Positions 1 through 9,234 are shown, counted from the stretch's first letter. The stretch is DNA of 64,000 bases from Xenorhabdus beddingii (GCF_002127545.1 NZ_MUBK01000008.1:46538-110537); one strand, 5' to 3'. Numbers and translations are program-made. The notes: a model not told the origin generated them from the sequence alone.

Positions 1-18
1 CATTTCAGAGGGTATGCA

Positions 19-1512
19 ATGGAAACCAAAGACTTGATTGTAATCGGCGGCGGAATTAACGGCGCGGGTATTGCGGCAGATGCTGCTGGACGGGGACTCT
101 CTGTCCTGCTGTTGGAAGGTCAAGACTTGGCCAGTGCGACTTCGTCTGCCAGCTCCAAGCTGATCCACGGTGGCTTGCGCTATCTGGAGCATTATGAGTT
201 CCGTCTGGTCAGTGAAGCGCTGGCTGAACGTGAAGTCCTCTTGAAGCTGGCTCCACATATTGCATTCCCAATGCGTTTTCGCCTGCCGCATCAACCCCAC
301 CTGCGTCCGGCCTGGATGATCCGTATTGGTCTGTTCCTATACGATAACTTAGGCAAGCGTGTTAGCTTACCCAGCAGCAAGGGGCTGAAATTTGGTGCAA
401 ACTCGGTATTGAAACCGTCGATCACCCGTGGTTTTGAATATTCCGACTGTTGGGTTGATGATGCACGTCTGGTTGTTCTGAACGCACAAGAAGTGCAAAA
501 ACACGGTGGCGAAGTGCGTACCCGCACTCAAGTGACCCGCGCATGGCGTGAAAAGGGTTACTGGATGGTGGAAGCCAACGATCTTACCACCGGCGAAACC
601 CATACATGGCGTGCGAAAGGTCTGGTCAACGCAACGGGTCCGTGGGTGAAAAACTTCTTCGATCATGGCCTGCAACTGAAATCGCCTTATGGCATCCGCC
701 TGATCAAGGGTAGCCATATCGTGGTTCCCCGCGTTCACGATGAACCGCAGGCTTATATTCTGCAAAACGAAGATAACCGCATCGTGTTTGTGATCCCGTG
801 GAATGACGAATTTTCTATCATCGGCACCACCGATGTTGAATATAAAGGCGACCCGAAAGAGGTCAAAATTGACGAACAAGAAATCAACTACTTGTTGAAA
901 GTCTATAACGACCACTTCAAAAAGCAGCTCGGCCGCGAGGATGTTGTCTGGACTTACTCTGGCGTGCGCCCACTCTGTGACGATGAGTCCGATTCACCCC
1001 AAGCGATCACCCGTGATTACACGCTCGACGTGCAGGATGAGCAAGGCCAGACGCCATTGCTGTCCATATTCGGCGGTAAACTGACGACTTATCGTAAACT
1101 GGCTGAACACGCGATGGAGAAGCTGGTACCGTATTACCCGGATGCAGGCAAAGCATGGACCAAGAATGGGCAGTTACCGGGCGGTGAGCTGGAAGGCTAT
1201 GACCGTGATGGTTACACCCGTCTGCTGCGCCAGCGTCACAACTGGTTGCCAGAAGGTGTGGCGCGACGTTATACCCGTACTTACGGCAGTAACAGTCAAA
1301 TCATTCTGCAAGGTGCCGAAGCACTGAGCGATCTCGGCGAATTCTTCGGTCATGGCCTGTATGAAGCTGAACTGCGTTATTTGGTCAATCACGAGTGGGT
1401 AACCCAATTGGATGATGCCATTTGGCGCCGAACTAAACTGGGGATGTGGCTCACCGATGAGCAAAAACAGCGTGTAGCAAACTGGCTGGCACACAACGTC
1501 AAAGCCGCTTAA
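19..1512 (+). CDS. glpD: Aerobic glycerol-3-phosphate dehydrogenase
   Basis: This is a membrane-associated flavoenzyme that oxidises sn-glycerol 3-phosphate to dihydroxyacetone phosphate and passes electrons to quinone. The 497-residue product is close to the 501 residues of E. coli GlpD. An FAD dinucleotide-binding motif GGGINGAG lies at residues 10-17, followed by the GlpD hallmark SKLIHGGLRYLE near residues 47-58. FGGKLTTYRKLAEHAMEK near residue 354 is also typical of the family. The gene appears complete. Only 18 bases of upstream sequence are in the window, including a possible ribosome site GAGGGT, so the promoter and GlpR operators are out of view. The glpE and glpG genes that follow glpD in E. 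coli are absent. A strong hairpin lies just downstream. Confidence 0.97.
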   Translation: METKDLIVIGGGINGAGIAADAAGRGLSVLLLEGQDLASATSSASSKLIHGGLRYLEHYEFRLVSEALAEREVLLKLAPHIAFPMRFRLPHQPHLRPAWMIRIGLFLYDNLGKRVSLPSSKGLKFGANSVLKPSITRGFEYSDCWVDDARLVVLNAQEVQKHGGEVRTRTQVTRAWREKGYWMVEANDLTTGETHTWRAKGLVNATGPWVKNFFDHGLQLKSPYGIRLIKGSHIVVPRVHDEPQAYILQNEDNRIVFVIPWNDEFSIIGTTDVEYKGDPKEVKIDEQEINYLLKVYNDHFKKQLGREDVVWTYSGVRPLCDDESDSPQAITRDYTLDVQDEQGQTPLLSIFGGKLTTYRKLAEHAMEKLVPYYPDAGKAWTKNGQLPGGELEGYDRDGYTRLLRQRHNWLPEGVARRYTRTYGSNSQIILQGAEALSDLGEFFGHGLYEAELRYLVNHEWVTQLDDAIWRRTKLGMWLTDEQKQRVANWLAHNVKAA

Positions 1513-1538
1513 TGACAAGGCTGATTTAACACGAATAA

Positions 1539-1581
1539 AAAAATGGTGGTAAAAATGATGATCGTTTTTATCGCCATTTTT
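1539..1581 (+). terminator. Probable glpD transcription terminator hairpin
   Basis: The arms 1539-1555 and 1565-1581 pair over 17 bases, two of them G-U, around a 9-base loop. The left arm starts with A5 and the right arm ends with T5, so it can work as a rho-independent terminator. It sits 27 bases after the glpD stop codon. Confidence 0.7.
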
Positions 1582-1772
1582 ACTTTCCATTCATCCCAAT
1601 AATGGCGTCTTTTTCCGCTCATATCATTGTCCCTCATATAAGTTTCTTCCCGCTCATCAATCACCTTCCAAAAACAATAAACTTTCGAAATCAACCATCC
1701 CTATTTTTCATTGAAATGGTGCTATTTTTCATTTAATAACCTGATCCCCAGTCAATAAACTTGGAGATATTT

Positions 1773-2327
1773 ATGTTATCCATCCGGGAAGCAACCATAG
1801 AAGATGCCATGTTATTATCCCAACTCTTTGAGACAAGCTACCGTTTTCACCTTTCTCATTTATGGCAGGACAAAGATGAGCTGGAAGAATATCTTGCGCA
1901 AGAGTGCTCAATAGAGCCAATATTAACCTCGCTAACAACGGCCAATCATAAGTGGTTAATTGCTGAGTCTCGTTCAGGCACTGAATATTCCAACACCCAT
2001 TGCCCCAATATCGTCGGCTTTGGCAAAATCGTCTTTAATCAACCGGTTCCTGATCACGATTTCACTGGCGTCTATCTCCATAAACTCTATCTGATGCCAC
2101 ATCTGACCGGGCAAAAGCAGGGTAACCTATTATTTGATCATCTGGTGAAACTGGGTCGAGAGCGGGGGCAAAAATGGCTTTGGCTGGAAGTCTTGGAACA
2201 GAACACCTCTGCCATCAAATTTTATGTCAGGAAAGGGATGAAATGGCAGAAAGATATTATTTTTTCCAGCCCAAAACAGCGAAGTACCGTACATATCATG
2301 GTGAAGAACATATCCCAGTCGCTTTAG
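1773..2327 (+). CDS. GNAT family N-acetyltransferase
   Basis: This is a probable acetyl-CoA-dependent N-acetyltransferase of unknown substrate. The middle carries the GNAT acetyl-CoA binding region: a strand reading VYLHKLYLMP is followed by a GQKQGN turn and a helix, then WLWLEVLEQN and the family's late element AIKFYVRKGM. The start chosen is ATG 1773, because GGAG at 1763-1766 lies at good spacing before it; an in-frame TTG at 1761 lies on top of that site. The gene stands alone between glpD and a minus-strand gene. Substrate cannot be inferred. Confidence 0.8.
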   Translation: MLSIREATIEDAMLLSQLFETSYRFHLSHLWQDKDELEEYLAQECSIEPILTSLTTANHKWLIAESRSGTEYSNTHCPNIVGFGKIVFNQPVPDHDFTGVYLHKLYLMPHLTGQKQGNLLFDHLVKLGRERGQKWLWLEVLEQNTSAIKFYVRKGMKWQKDIIFSSPKQRSTVHIMVKNISQSL

Positions 2328-2450
2328 TCACCCATAAATTAAACTGGCTGGCACGGCAGTAAGAGATAAGACGCCCAGTCACAAACTAAACAATGTGACT
2401 GGGATGAATGAAAATAATCAACAAAATTTAATCCTTAATAAAATATAATA

Positions 2451-3470
2451 TTACCTTGTAATATTATGATTTACATTACACAAATAACTAAATACCTCAT
2501 CGCCAATATCTAAACATGCATCTTTTTTCGTAAGGTGGGTGTGTATTTTATGCTGAGGTTCAATGACCTTTTTTAAATATCTGAATTCTGAGGCTGTAAT
2601 TGGCCCCACACATCTCCCCTTTGCAAACGAACTTTCCGTGTTCCAAGGACGATGAGACGTATTTTCATCAGTTAACTTATGATGACATTTTTTGACTTGA
2701 TTATTAGAATCTAATTCATCTATAAAGTAATCTTCAATAAAGTAAAATCCCTTAATCGGTGAGTTGGGGTTCCGAGATTCCTCAGCAACCCATTCCAATC
2801 CTAATTTACATAATTTTCTTGAAATAGCGAAACAAAATGCAGATAAAACAATATAATTAGCACAATTTAAAGTGGAGTTTTTATTCTCAAAACCTTCTTC
2901 TATTTTTACTAAATCATTAATCCCTTTTTGATCACTTTCATTAAATTCACTAAAAACATGATCAATAATACTCTTCTCAACATTGCCAATTTCAAATTTT
3001 TCACTTATGTCATCCAATGTTGTATTCTTATTTATAAATCTAATGTTAAGATCTTCTCTTTTAATATCGTACTTTGATAATTTCCTCTTTATGCTTTCAT
3101 GAAAGGACAGCTTGTCTTTATTTTTATTTAGAAAAGAAACCCAACTCATATAGATATATTGCAAGGAATCCCTTATTAATCTATCACCTTGTCCTAATAC
3201 ATAGTTATTCAGCCTTCCACATAAGTGGTTGATAGCAAAAGATATAGGCCCAACATCCAATCCCCTGTCAATAAAAGAAGAAAAATTTCTCATTATCCTA
3301 AAAGATGAAGTTTCATTTCCACTTTCAAGGTCTTGAACCTTATCTGTTGTAAAATTTAAGTCATCTATTGTCATGTAAAAATGTTCTCTATCTCTTCTTT
3401 TTGCAATAAGTTTAATATAATTCATTCTGGCAACATTTTCACCATAAATAAACAAAACATTCTTTTTCAT
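2451..3470 (-). CDS. Unrecognised AT-rich gene product, about 339 aa
   Basis: I do not recognise this protein. It is about 339 residues, markedly richer in Lys, Asn and Ile than neighbouring products, and encoded in DNA much more AT-rich than the flanking core genes, which suggests horizontal acquisition. There is no signal peptide and no clear transmembrane segment. Notable stretches are RDREHFYMTIDDLNF near the N terminus, GFYFIEDYFIDE in the middle and a His/Cys-containing segment KCHHKLTDENTSHRPW with RCVGPITASEFRYLKK after it. ATG 3470 is chosen because a GGGG ribosome site precedes it; a GTG lies three codons upstream. Composition and size resemble host-directed effectors of this bacterial group, but that is only a guess. 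Confidence 0.55.
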   Translation of the reverse strand: MKKNVLFIYGENVARMNYIKLIAKRRDREHFYMTIDDLNFTTDKVQDLESGNETSSFRIMRNFSSFIDRGLDVGPISFAINHLCGRLNNYVLGQGDRLIRDSLQYIYMSWVSFLNKNKDKLSFHESIKRKLSKYDIKREDLNIRFINKNTTLDDISEKFEIGNVEKSIIDHVFSEFNESDQKGINDLVKIEEGFENKNSTLNCANYIVLSAFCFAISRKLCKLGLEWVAEESRNPNSPIKGFYFIEDYFIDELDSNNQVKKCHHKLTDENTSHRPWNTESSFAKGRCVGPITASEFRYLKKVIEPQHKIHTHLTKKDACLDIGDEVFSYLCNVNHNITR

Positions 3471-3588
3471 ATTGTGCACCCCAATGGCATTATTTTAACA
3501 GTCAGTAAGTTAGAAAAACAGAACCTCCATCAGGTTAAAAATATAAATTTATTGAACTATTAAATTTTCATTCCGAATATTCTATGTT

Positions 3589-4476
3589 TCATTGTGCGTC
3601 ATGCAAAAACGGAATAATCTTATCAGTCATCGCTTGCATGAATTGAGGCGGGAAACTATGCCCCATTTTTGGGATTGATAAAAATTCAGCACCCGTAATC
3701 CGGTTAGCCGTATCCTCTCCACCACTCATAGGAATCAAAGGGTCATCTTCACCATGCACCACCAGTGTTGGACAACGGATTTGTGCCAAAAGCTCGGTCC
3801 GGTGGGAGTCTGCCATTATCGCCAGTGTCTGCCGAATTGAACTGTTGGGATGATATCCACTACGACGCAGAGCCATCCGCAAATGTCGGGTTAACGCCTC
3901 TTTATCTAATGACTCACAAGGAGAGGCAACAACCTGTATCATTTTAAGTTGATGAGCAATCAGATCATCTTCACGGGTGCTAACCGGCTTGGCCGACAAT
4001 GCCGCCATAACGTCCGGCCGGGGCCGGGTCAGGGTGCGGGCACCACTTGAACTCATGATACTCACCAAACTTGTGGTGCGTTCAGGATAAGTTGCCGCCA
4101 GCCTTTGGGCTATCATACCTCCCATTGAGGCACCCATAATATGGGCATGTGGAATATTTAACCCATCAAGTATCCCCAAGGCATCATCGGCCATATCTTG
4201 CATACTGTAAAGAGTACGCACCGGCAATCCCAAACGAAAGCGGAGCTTTTGCCAGAAAAAAGCGCGCTGCCGGAGGTGATCAAATCGCTGGCTTAACCCG
4301 GCATCACGGTTGTCATAACGGATCACGCGAAACCCAGCGCTGACCAATAGGTTGACTATTTCATCAGGCCAGTCAATAAGCTGCATCCCCAGACCCATGA
4401 TAAGCAAAACGACCGGACGTGTTTCCCCGCCGCTATCTTCCACTTCAATAGGGATATGATTGGTCGTTATTTTCAT
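3589..4476 (-). CDS. Alpha/beta-fold hydrolase
   Basis: This is a probable cytoplasmic hydrolase of the alpha/beta fold, 295 residues, of unknown substrate. Evidence is the oxyanion-side strand VVLLIMGLGMQL, RYDNRDAGLSQ around residues 53-63, and the nucleophile elbow GASMGG with Ser117. A late acid, HGEDDPLIP, and the terminal histidine in PKMGHSFP complete the triad. The RYDNRDAG and GASMGGMIAQ elements are common in the family that includes aclacinomycin methylesterase RdmC. ATG 4476 is preferred because AAAAGG precedes it with good spacing; a TTG three codons upstream would be inside the spacing. The gene is divergent from the yhf operon. Confidence 0.85.
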   Translation of the reverse strand: MKITTNHIPIEVEDSGGETRPVVLLIMGLGMQLIDWPDEIVNLLVSAGFRVIRYDNRDAGLSQRFDHLRQRAFFWQKLRFRLGLPVRTLYSMQDMADDALGILDGLNIPHAHIMGASMGGMIAQRLAATYPERTTSLVSIMSSSGARTLTRPRPDVMAALSAKPVSTREDDLIAHQLKMIQVVASPCESLDKEALTRHLRMALRRSGYHPNSSIRQTLAIMADSHRTELLAQIRCPTLVVHGEDDPLIPMSGGEDTANRITGAEFLSIPKMGHSFPPQFMQAMTDKIIPFLHDAQ

Positions 4477-4960
4477 CAGTGGCAACCTTTTGATTGATCT
4501 ATTTCATCTTTTGAGCAGGTTGAAAGTATAAAATTAAGATATGACCCTGAAATAAACCAGATTTATTATTGAATATAGCAACAGAAAAAACCCGGTTTTG
4601 GTGCTGTTAAATAAAATACGCTTAACAGGATATTTTATTGATTCATATAAGAATAACATGCAGAATATAACCTAATTATTCTGTCGCGTGATAAATAGTG
4701 TAGCAAAAATCACCATCCAGACAGGAAAATACCGTGAGCAGACAGAGATAATACTTCCCTATATTCTCCCATCGTGTTGATTTTTATATCTTCAATGCAA
4801 AATAAAAATATATCTTCAATATCTTGATAATATTAGACTTTATCATTTTTTAAATTTTCATTTTTTTTATAACTGTGATATTAATCCCCTTTCTTTAATT
4901 CGCTTGTTGCGATTTATGTTCAAATTTATGAAGATAAACGAGAATGGATAAAAACTTGTA
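4477..4960. other. Intergenic region between the hydrolase gene and yhfZ
   Basis: This 484-base AT-rich stretch separates two divergent genes and must contain both promoters. I see no coding signal in it. A TGTGA half-site near 4874, about 85 bases before yhfZ, could be half of a CRP site, but the other half does not match and I do not call it. Confidence 0.5.
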
Positions 4961-5869
4961 ATGATAAGTCAAACATTCATTAAAAAAGAGGGGATTGCAC
5001 AGGCTTTTCTGGCTCGCTATCTCCTCGCTGAACAATGTGGCAACCGCCTGAAAACGATTGAGTTATTGGCAAAAGAATGTGAGTTGTCCGTGGGGTTGAT
5101 GCAAGCCGCATTAAAATCTCTCGAACAGTCACAGGCGGTTGGTATTAAGCGTCGTGGTCGTAATGGTAGTTTCCTTGCTCAGGTAAACCACAAATTACTC
5201 TTGAAGTACGCCGATATCGGTAATGTGGTCTGTGCAATGCCGCTTCCTTATACCCGCGCCTATGAAGGGCTGGCAAGTGGTTTGAAAGCATTGTGTGCGG
5301 GCGTTCCTTTTTACTTTGCACATATGCGTGGCTCGGATATCCGCATTGAATGCTTACTGAATGGGGTTTACGACTTAGCAGTAACATCAAGACTTGCCGC
5401 AGAGCAGCACCCAGAAAATAAAGATCTATATATTGCGCTTTCACTAGGGACACAAAGTTACACAGACAGGCATCGGTTAATCTTTCGTCATGGCGAACGG
5501 GAATCCATTCGCCGCGTTGGATTAGACAGTACTTCAGCAGACCAAAAGATCATGACCGAGCAATATTTCGCAGGAAAAGAAATTGAATTGGTCGAGATTT
5601 CTTATCACGAATGCCTGAATCAAATCATCAAAGGCCACATTGATGCGGCCATCTGGAACGTCGGACAAGGCCACGAACTGGCAGCACAAGGTCTGATGAC
5701 GCTACTTCCTGATAACAGCGGATGTTTTATCAAGGCTTCTGAAGCCGTTATCCTTGCCCGCAGGGATAATATCCCCATTCAGCAACTCCTGCATACGATG
5801 GTTGATCGGGATGCACTGTTAACCCATCAACAAAACGTAGTGGCAGGCATCATCGAACCCGTTTACTGA
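4961..5869 (+). CDS. yhfZ: YhfZ-type GntR-like regulator of the yhf operon
   Basis: Homologue of E. coli YhfZ (about 300 residues), a predicted transcriptional regulator. Residues 1-70 form a helix-turn-helix: TIELLAKECELSVGLMQAALKSLEQ is followed by a wing, KRRGRNGSF. The remaining 230 residues resemble a periplasmic-binding-protein-type ligand domain with PLPYTRAYEGLASGLKALCAGVPFYFAHMRGSDIRI-like elements. It is the first gene of a same-strand run yhfZ-Y-X-php-U-T-S, as in E. coli, so it probably controls this operon, though its effector is unknown. No strong ribosome site is obvious before ATG 4961. Confidence 0.88.
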   Translation: MISQTFIKKEGIAQAFLARYLLAEQCGNRLKTIELLAKECELSVGLMQAALKSLEQSQAVGIKRRGRNGSFLAQVNHKLLLKYADIGNVVCAMPLPYTRAYEGLASGLKALCAGVPFYFAHMRGSDIRIECLLNGVYDLAVTSRLAAEQHPENKDLYIALSLGTQSYTDRHRLIFRHGERESIRRVGLDSTSADQKIMTEQYFAGKEIELVEISYHECLNQIIKGHIDAAIWNVGQGHELAAQGLMTLLPDNSGCFIKASEAVILARRDNIPIQQLLHTMVDRDALLTHQQNVVAGIIEPVY

Positions 5870-5923
5870 AACTCAAACAGCCGAAATACCCCGTTGATTA
5901 ACAGCGATATATAATAAAAAGCA

Positions 5924-6286
5924 ATGGTAGAACAACGCTTAACTATCCTGCTGCAAGGTGGCGTTATTGATCAAGATATCTACAATAACATGCTGGATGT
6001 TGTGCATGACCTGGAAGATATCTGGCTCATCCCTGTCCGTCACCCACAAGGCGAAATGGCGCTTACCCACATGGCAAGTGCTTTTATGCGTTCACGTCGT
6101 GGTGAAAAAGTTTCTCCGTTGGATAAAAAAATACTGGCAAAAATTGAGCAATCCGCAGACTACCCTCAACTACTGACCATTCATCATTCCTTAATAGAAA
6201 AATTTACCGTAACGCTACATCCTAATGAAGAAGGCTACCTGTTAGTCAATTTATATGGTTTAATGCTTTCGAACGAAAGTGATTAG
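5924..6286 (+). CDS. yhfY: YhfY, stand-alone PRD domain protein
   Basis: This 120-residue protein corresponds to E. coli YhfY, a single PTS-regulation-domain (PRD)-like unit without DNA- or RNA-binding domains. The segment MLDVVHDLEDIWLIPVRHPQGEMALTHMASA contains the conserved His and hydrophobic helical pattern of PRDs. In BglG- and LevR-type regulators PRDs are phosphorylated by PTS proteins; here the domain stands alone, so its role is uncertain and may be to sense PTS status for the operon. It lies 54 bases after yhfZ. The start ATG 5924 has only a weak ribosome site. Confidence 0.8.
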   Translation: MVEQRLTILLQGGVIDQDIYNNMLDVVHDLEDIWLIPVRHPQGEMALTHMASAFMRSRRGEKVSPLDKKILAKIEQSADYPQLLTIHHSLIEKFTVTLHPNEEGYLLVNLYGLMLSNESD

Positions 6287-6393
6287 CTTTCGATTCCCCT
6301 ATAAATATTCAAAAAAATGAAAATTAATATTCAAAGAAAATTGTACTTTTTACACAGTTTTGCTGCTTTGCAGACAGACATGAAGGGCGGCCT

Positions 6394-7608
6394 ATGTTTA
6401 TTGACGCATTGAAAAAACAGAATCCTAAATTGATTGAAGTTGCAAAAGAACTTTGGCATCAGGGCGTGATTTTGCCGGACACGTATATCATTGATGTCGA
6501 TCAGGTCTTGAATAATGGCCGACGTTTACTGCAAGCCGCAAAGCAATACGACATTGAACTCTACTTGATGACCAAACAACTTGGCCGCAATCCGTGGCTG
6601 ACCAAGAAGTTGATTGAACTTGGTTATCGCGGAGTTGTCGCTGTTGATTTCAGGGAAGCCTATAGCCTGAGCCGGCATGGTATACCACTGTGTCACATCG
6701 GCCACTTGGTGCAGACGCCGACACATCTCATCGACACCATGCTCAAGCATAATCCCGACATCATTACGGTCTTCTCTCTTGAAAAAGCGCAAGCCATTTC
6801 AGATGCAGCGGAAAAATTGGGGCGAATTCAGCCCATCATGCTGAAGGTCTTTGATAAACGGGATATCACTTTTCCCGGTCAGGAGGCGGGTATCACTTTC
6901 AGTGAACTCGATTCCACCGTGGACGCCTTAAAACTCATGCCGGGCATCACATTGAGCGGGCTGACTCATTTCCCTTGCCTCTCATGGGATGCGCGATACC
7001 AGACAACCTTGCCGACCACGAATTTACTGACCCTGATCCGCGCACGCAACCGGCTTGAGCAACTTGGTATCCGCCTCTCACAAATCAATGCCCCGGCAGC
7101 ATCAAGCTGTAACACCATCCCATTACTGGCCAAATACGGTGCCACCCATCTGGAACCGGGCCATGCTTTAACCGGAACCATCCCCGCCAATATTAGCGGT
7201 CAGGAGCCGGAGCATGTTGCAATGGTCTATGTCACGGAAGTTTCTCATCACCACGACGGCAATAGTTACTGCTATGGTGGCGGTTACTATAAACGTGGAC
7301 ACATGAAACATGCGCTGGTTTTCCCTGAGCGTTCGCTTTCCTCTGAACAAACTGTTTTCTCTCCAGAACGAACAATTTCCCCCAAAAAAGTGCGTATACT
7401 GCGGCTGGGTGAACCCTGCATTGACTACAATCTCCCGCTGTCAGGCACTCACCCTATCGGTAGCCCGGTGGTCATGTGCTTCCGCCCTCAAATTTTCGTG
7501 ACCCGCAGTGATGTGGCCCTTGTTTCAGGGATTCAATCCGATTCCCCAATACTTGAAGGCATTTATGACAGCCAAGGCAATTGGAAAAATGGTGGCTACC
7601 TTAAATAA
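6394..7608 (+). CDS. yhfX: YhfX, alanine racemase-like PLP enzyme
   Basis: Predicted fold-type III PLP enzyme related to alanine racemase N-terminal domains, 404 residues. A Lys in LYLMTKQLGRNPWL near residue 60 is the probable Schiff-base residue, and LSGLTHFPCLSWD plus EPGHALTGTIP are conserved elements of the YhfX family. Substrate unknown; a role in converting an amino-containing intermediate imported by YhfT/YhfU is inferred from context. A good ribosome site, AAGGGCGG, precedes ATG 6394. The region around residues 308-330 contains degenerate repeats of a Ser-Pro-Glu-Arg type. The reading frame stays open beyond the TAA at 7606-7608, into what looks like the tail of a lost yhfW. Confidence 0.87.
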   Translation: MFIDALKKQNPKLIEVAKELWHQGVILPDTYIIDVDQVLNNGRRLLQAAKQYDIELYLMTKQLGRNPWLTKKLIELGYRGVVAVDFREAYSLSRHGIPLCHIGHLVQTPTHLIDTMLKHNPDIITVFSLEKAQAISDAAEKLGRIQPIMLKVFDKRDITFPGQEAGITFSELDSTVDALKLMPGITLSGLTHFPCLSWDARYQTTLPTTNLLTLIRARNRLEQLGIRLSQINAPAASSCNTIPLLAKYGATHLEPGHALTGTIPANISGQEPEHVAMVYVTEVSHHHDGNSYCYGGGYYKRGHMKHALVFPERSLSSEQTVFSPERTISPKKVRILRLGEPCIDYNLPLSGTHPIGSPVVMCFRPQIFVTRSDVALVSGIQSDSPILEGIYDSQGNWKNGGYLK

Positions 7609-7827
7609 TCCCCAATCAGAGGGATTACAGACAATATTATTCCGGTATTAAATAATGTTATTTCCGCTATAGTGGATTTCCCGCATGATCCTGCGCGACG
7701 ATTCCTCGTCCAGCATTTGATGCAGTTAAAGGCACACTCAAGCCTTAGGGATATCAAGTTGAACGCCGGGGGGACACACTGCAATCTTCATCAGAAAATC
7801 AGGCCGTTAATCATCATTTGGCGATAG
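7609..7827 (+). pseudogene. yhfW: Probable C-terminal remnant of yhfW
   Basis: The frame of yhfX continues after its stop for 72 codons with protein-like composition, ending at TAG 7825-7827. It includes VDFPHDPARRFLVQHLMQL and LRDIKLNAGGTHCNL, has no convincing start codon and no ribosome site. E. coli and relatives have yhfW, encoding a phosphopentomutase-like protein of about 408 residues, at exactly this place. The fragment's stop overlaps the php start, as expected for the end of the preceding operon gene. I infer that most of yhfW was deleted. I cannot verify homology to the YhfW C terminus from memory. Confidence 0.5.
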
Positions 7828-8726
7828 GGTCAAATAGCCGCATTGACGTTTCTGGCTATACCTATGTACATGAACATCTGCATATCGACCTTTCGGGTGC
7901 GAAAGGCAGCCTCGATTGCCGATTGGATCAATACGATCTGATTGTGGAGGAGCTTCATCATCTCTATGCCCTTGGGGTAAGAAACATTGTGGAGGTGACT
8001 AACCGTTACATGGGCCGTAATGCGCCTTTTCTGCTGGCTTTAATGCGTGATACCCACATCAATATCATTGCCTCGACAGGCTACTATAAACACCCTTTCT
8101 TCCCCAGCCATTTCAGTGCATTGAGTGTGCAGGCGATTGCCGATGAGATGATCTCAGAGATTGAAACCGGCATTGCCGGCACCGAATTAAAGGCCGGCGT
8201 GATCGCAGAAATCGGCTCCAGCCTTGGGCAAATCACGGCAGATGAGAAAAAAGTATTTGCCGCAGCCGCATTGGCGCATCAGGCTACAGGCTGCCCCATT
8301 TCTACCCATACCACCTTGAGCACAATGGGTCTTGAACAATTGGCTTTGCTAACAGAATTGGGGGTGCCTCCCGAACATGTCGCCATCGGCCATTGTGATT
8401 TGAAAGATAACCTCGATACCCTCATTCCACTGCTGGAAGCCGGGGCATGGGTGCAATTCGATACCATCGGCAAAAATAATTACTATCCGGACAGCCAGCG
8501 TGTTGTCATGTTGCAGAAACTGGCCCAATTAGGGCTGCTTGAGCGGGTGATGCTTTCTCAGGATATCACTCGCCGATCGCATTTAAAAAGTAATGGCGGC
8601 AATGGATTCGACTATCTGTTAACCGTATTCGTTCCCATGCTGCTGGAAGCGGGTTTCTCCCAAACACAAATAGACCGGATGCTACGCGATAATCCTGCTC
8701 GATTTTTCCACCAGTCAGTTTTCTAA
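7818..8726 (+). CDS. php: Phosphotriesterase homology protein
   Basis: Close homologue of E. coli Php (YhfV), a binuclear-metal amidohydrolase-superfamily protein whose substrate is unknown; it does not show phosphotriesterase activity in E. coli. Metal ligands visible are HEH at residues 18-20 in VHEHLHIDL, Glu in AEIGSS where phosphotriesterase has a carboxylated Lys, His residues in STHTTLST and GHCDLKDN, and an Asp in MLSQDITRRSHL. RNIVEVTNRYMGRNA matches the E. coli protein nearly residue for residue. The start is TTG 7818, which adds about 6 residues compared with E. coli; no ATG fits before the HEH motif. It overlaps the yhfW remnant by 10 bases, so coupling may have been lost with yhfW. 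Confidence 0.93.
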   Translation: MAIGSNSRIDVSGYTYVHEHLHIDLSGAKGSLDCRLDQYDLIVEELHHLYALGVRNIVEVTNRYMGRNAPFLLALMRDTHINIIASTGYYKHPFFPSHFSALSVQAIADEMISEIETGIAGTELKAGVIAEIGSSLGQITADEKKVFAAAALAHQATGCPISTHTTLSTMGLEQLALLTELGVPPEHVAIGHCDLKDNLDTLIPLLEAGAWVQFDTIGKNNYYPDSQRVVMLQKLAQLGLLERVMLSQDITRRSHLKSNGGNGFDYLLTVFVPMLLEAGFSQTQIDRMLRDNPARFFHQSVF

Positions 8727-8730
8727 TTAC

Positions 8731-8770
8731 GTTTTTTAAGGCAAGGTTTTTAAGGCAAAATTTTCTAAGG
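8731..8770. repeat. Degenerate short tandem repeat after php
   Basis: Three imperfect copies of about 15 bases, each built on a run of T followed by AAGG, occupy the start of the php-yhfU gap. They resemble the short duplications found at other gene ends in this window. Confidence 0.55.
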
Positions 8771-8861
8771 TCCGGTTGGCAAAAAACAGACTTTCAAAAG
8801 TAAAGGCTTCAAAAATATCATTTCTAATGATCCGATAAGAGACAAAAAGAGGGAGAACAAT

Positions 8862-9224
8862 ATGAAATTTGTCGTGGGTGGGCAAATGGAAAAAGAGACG
8901 ATAGCCGAGCACATTCGTCAATTGGCCGGAGACAGAGCCACTTCCATTACCGTCATGAATGACATCGAAGCAGCAATGGCAATCAAAAATGGTGAAGCTG
9001 ATTACTACCTTGGTGCGTGCAACACCGGGGGCGGCGGAGCATTAGCCATCGCCATCGCCCTTATCGGCTTCGAACAATGTGCCACCATAGGTATGCCGGG
9101 CAAAATTCTGTCTGACGACGAAATCATTGCCCACGTCAAGGCAGGTAAAAAAGCATTTGGTTTCACAGGCCAGGATATTGATATCGTCCTGCCAGTGATC
9201 ATCAACACCCTTCTCTCACTATAA
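8862..9224 (+). CDS. yhfU: YhfU, DUF2620 glycine-rich protein
   Basis: Homologue of E. coli YhfU (about 117 residues), family DUF2620. It has no signal peptide. Key features are the N-terminal strand MKFVVGGQM, the motif DYYLGACNTGGGGALAIA near residues 47-64, and IGMPGKILSDDEI and AFGFTGQDID further on. It looks like a soluble Rossmann-like or EIIB-like partner of the membrane protein YhfT, encoded 10 bases downstream. The Cys-Asn-Thr-Gly4 motif resembles the SFCGSGGAGA motif of the small protein at 33618-34052. A strong ribosome site, GGGAG, precedes ATG 8862. Biochemical function is unknown. Confidence 0.88.
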   Translation: MKFVVGGQMEKETIAEHIRQLAGDRATSITVMNDIEAAMAIKNGEADYYLGACNTGGGGALAIAIALIGFEQCATIGMPGKILSDDEIIAHVKAGKKAFGFTGQDIDIVLPVIINTLLSL

Positions 9225-9234
9225 GGAGCCTATC

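Noticed and set aside
367..915. 182-codon open frame opposite glpD
   Set aside because: It lies wholly inside glpD on the other strand and its translation has no family features; it is a shadow of the real gene.
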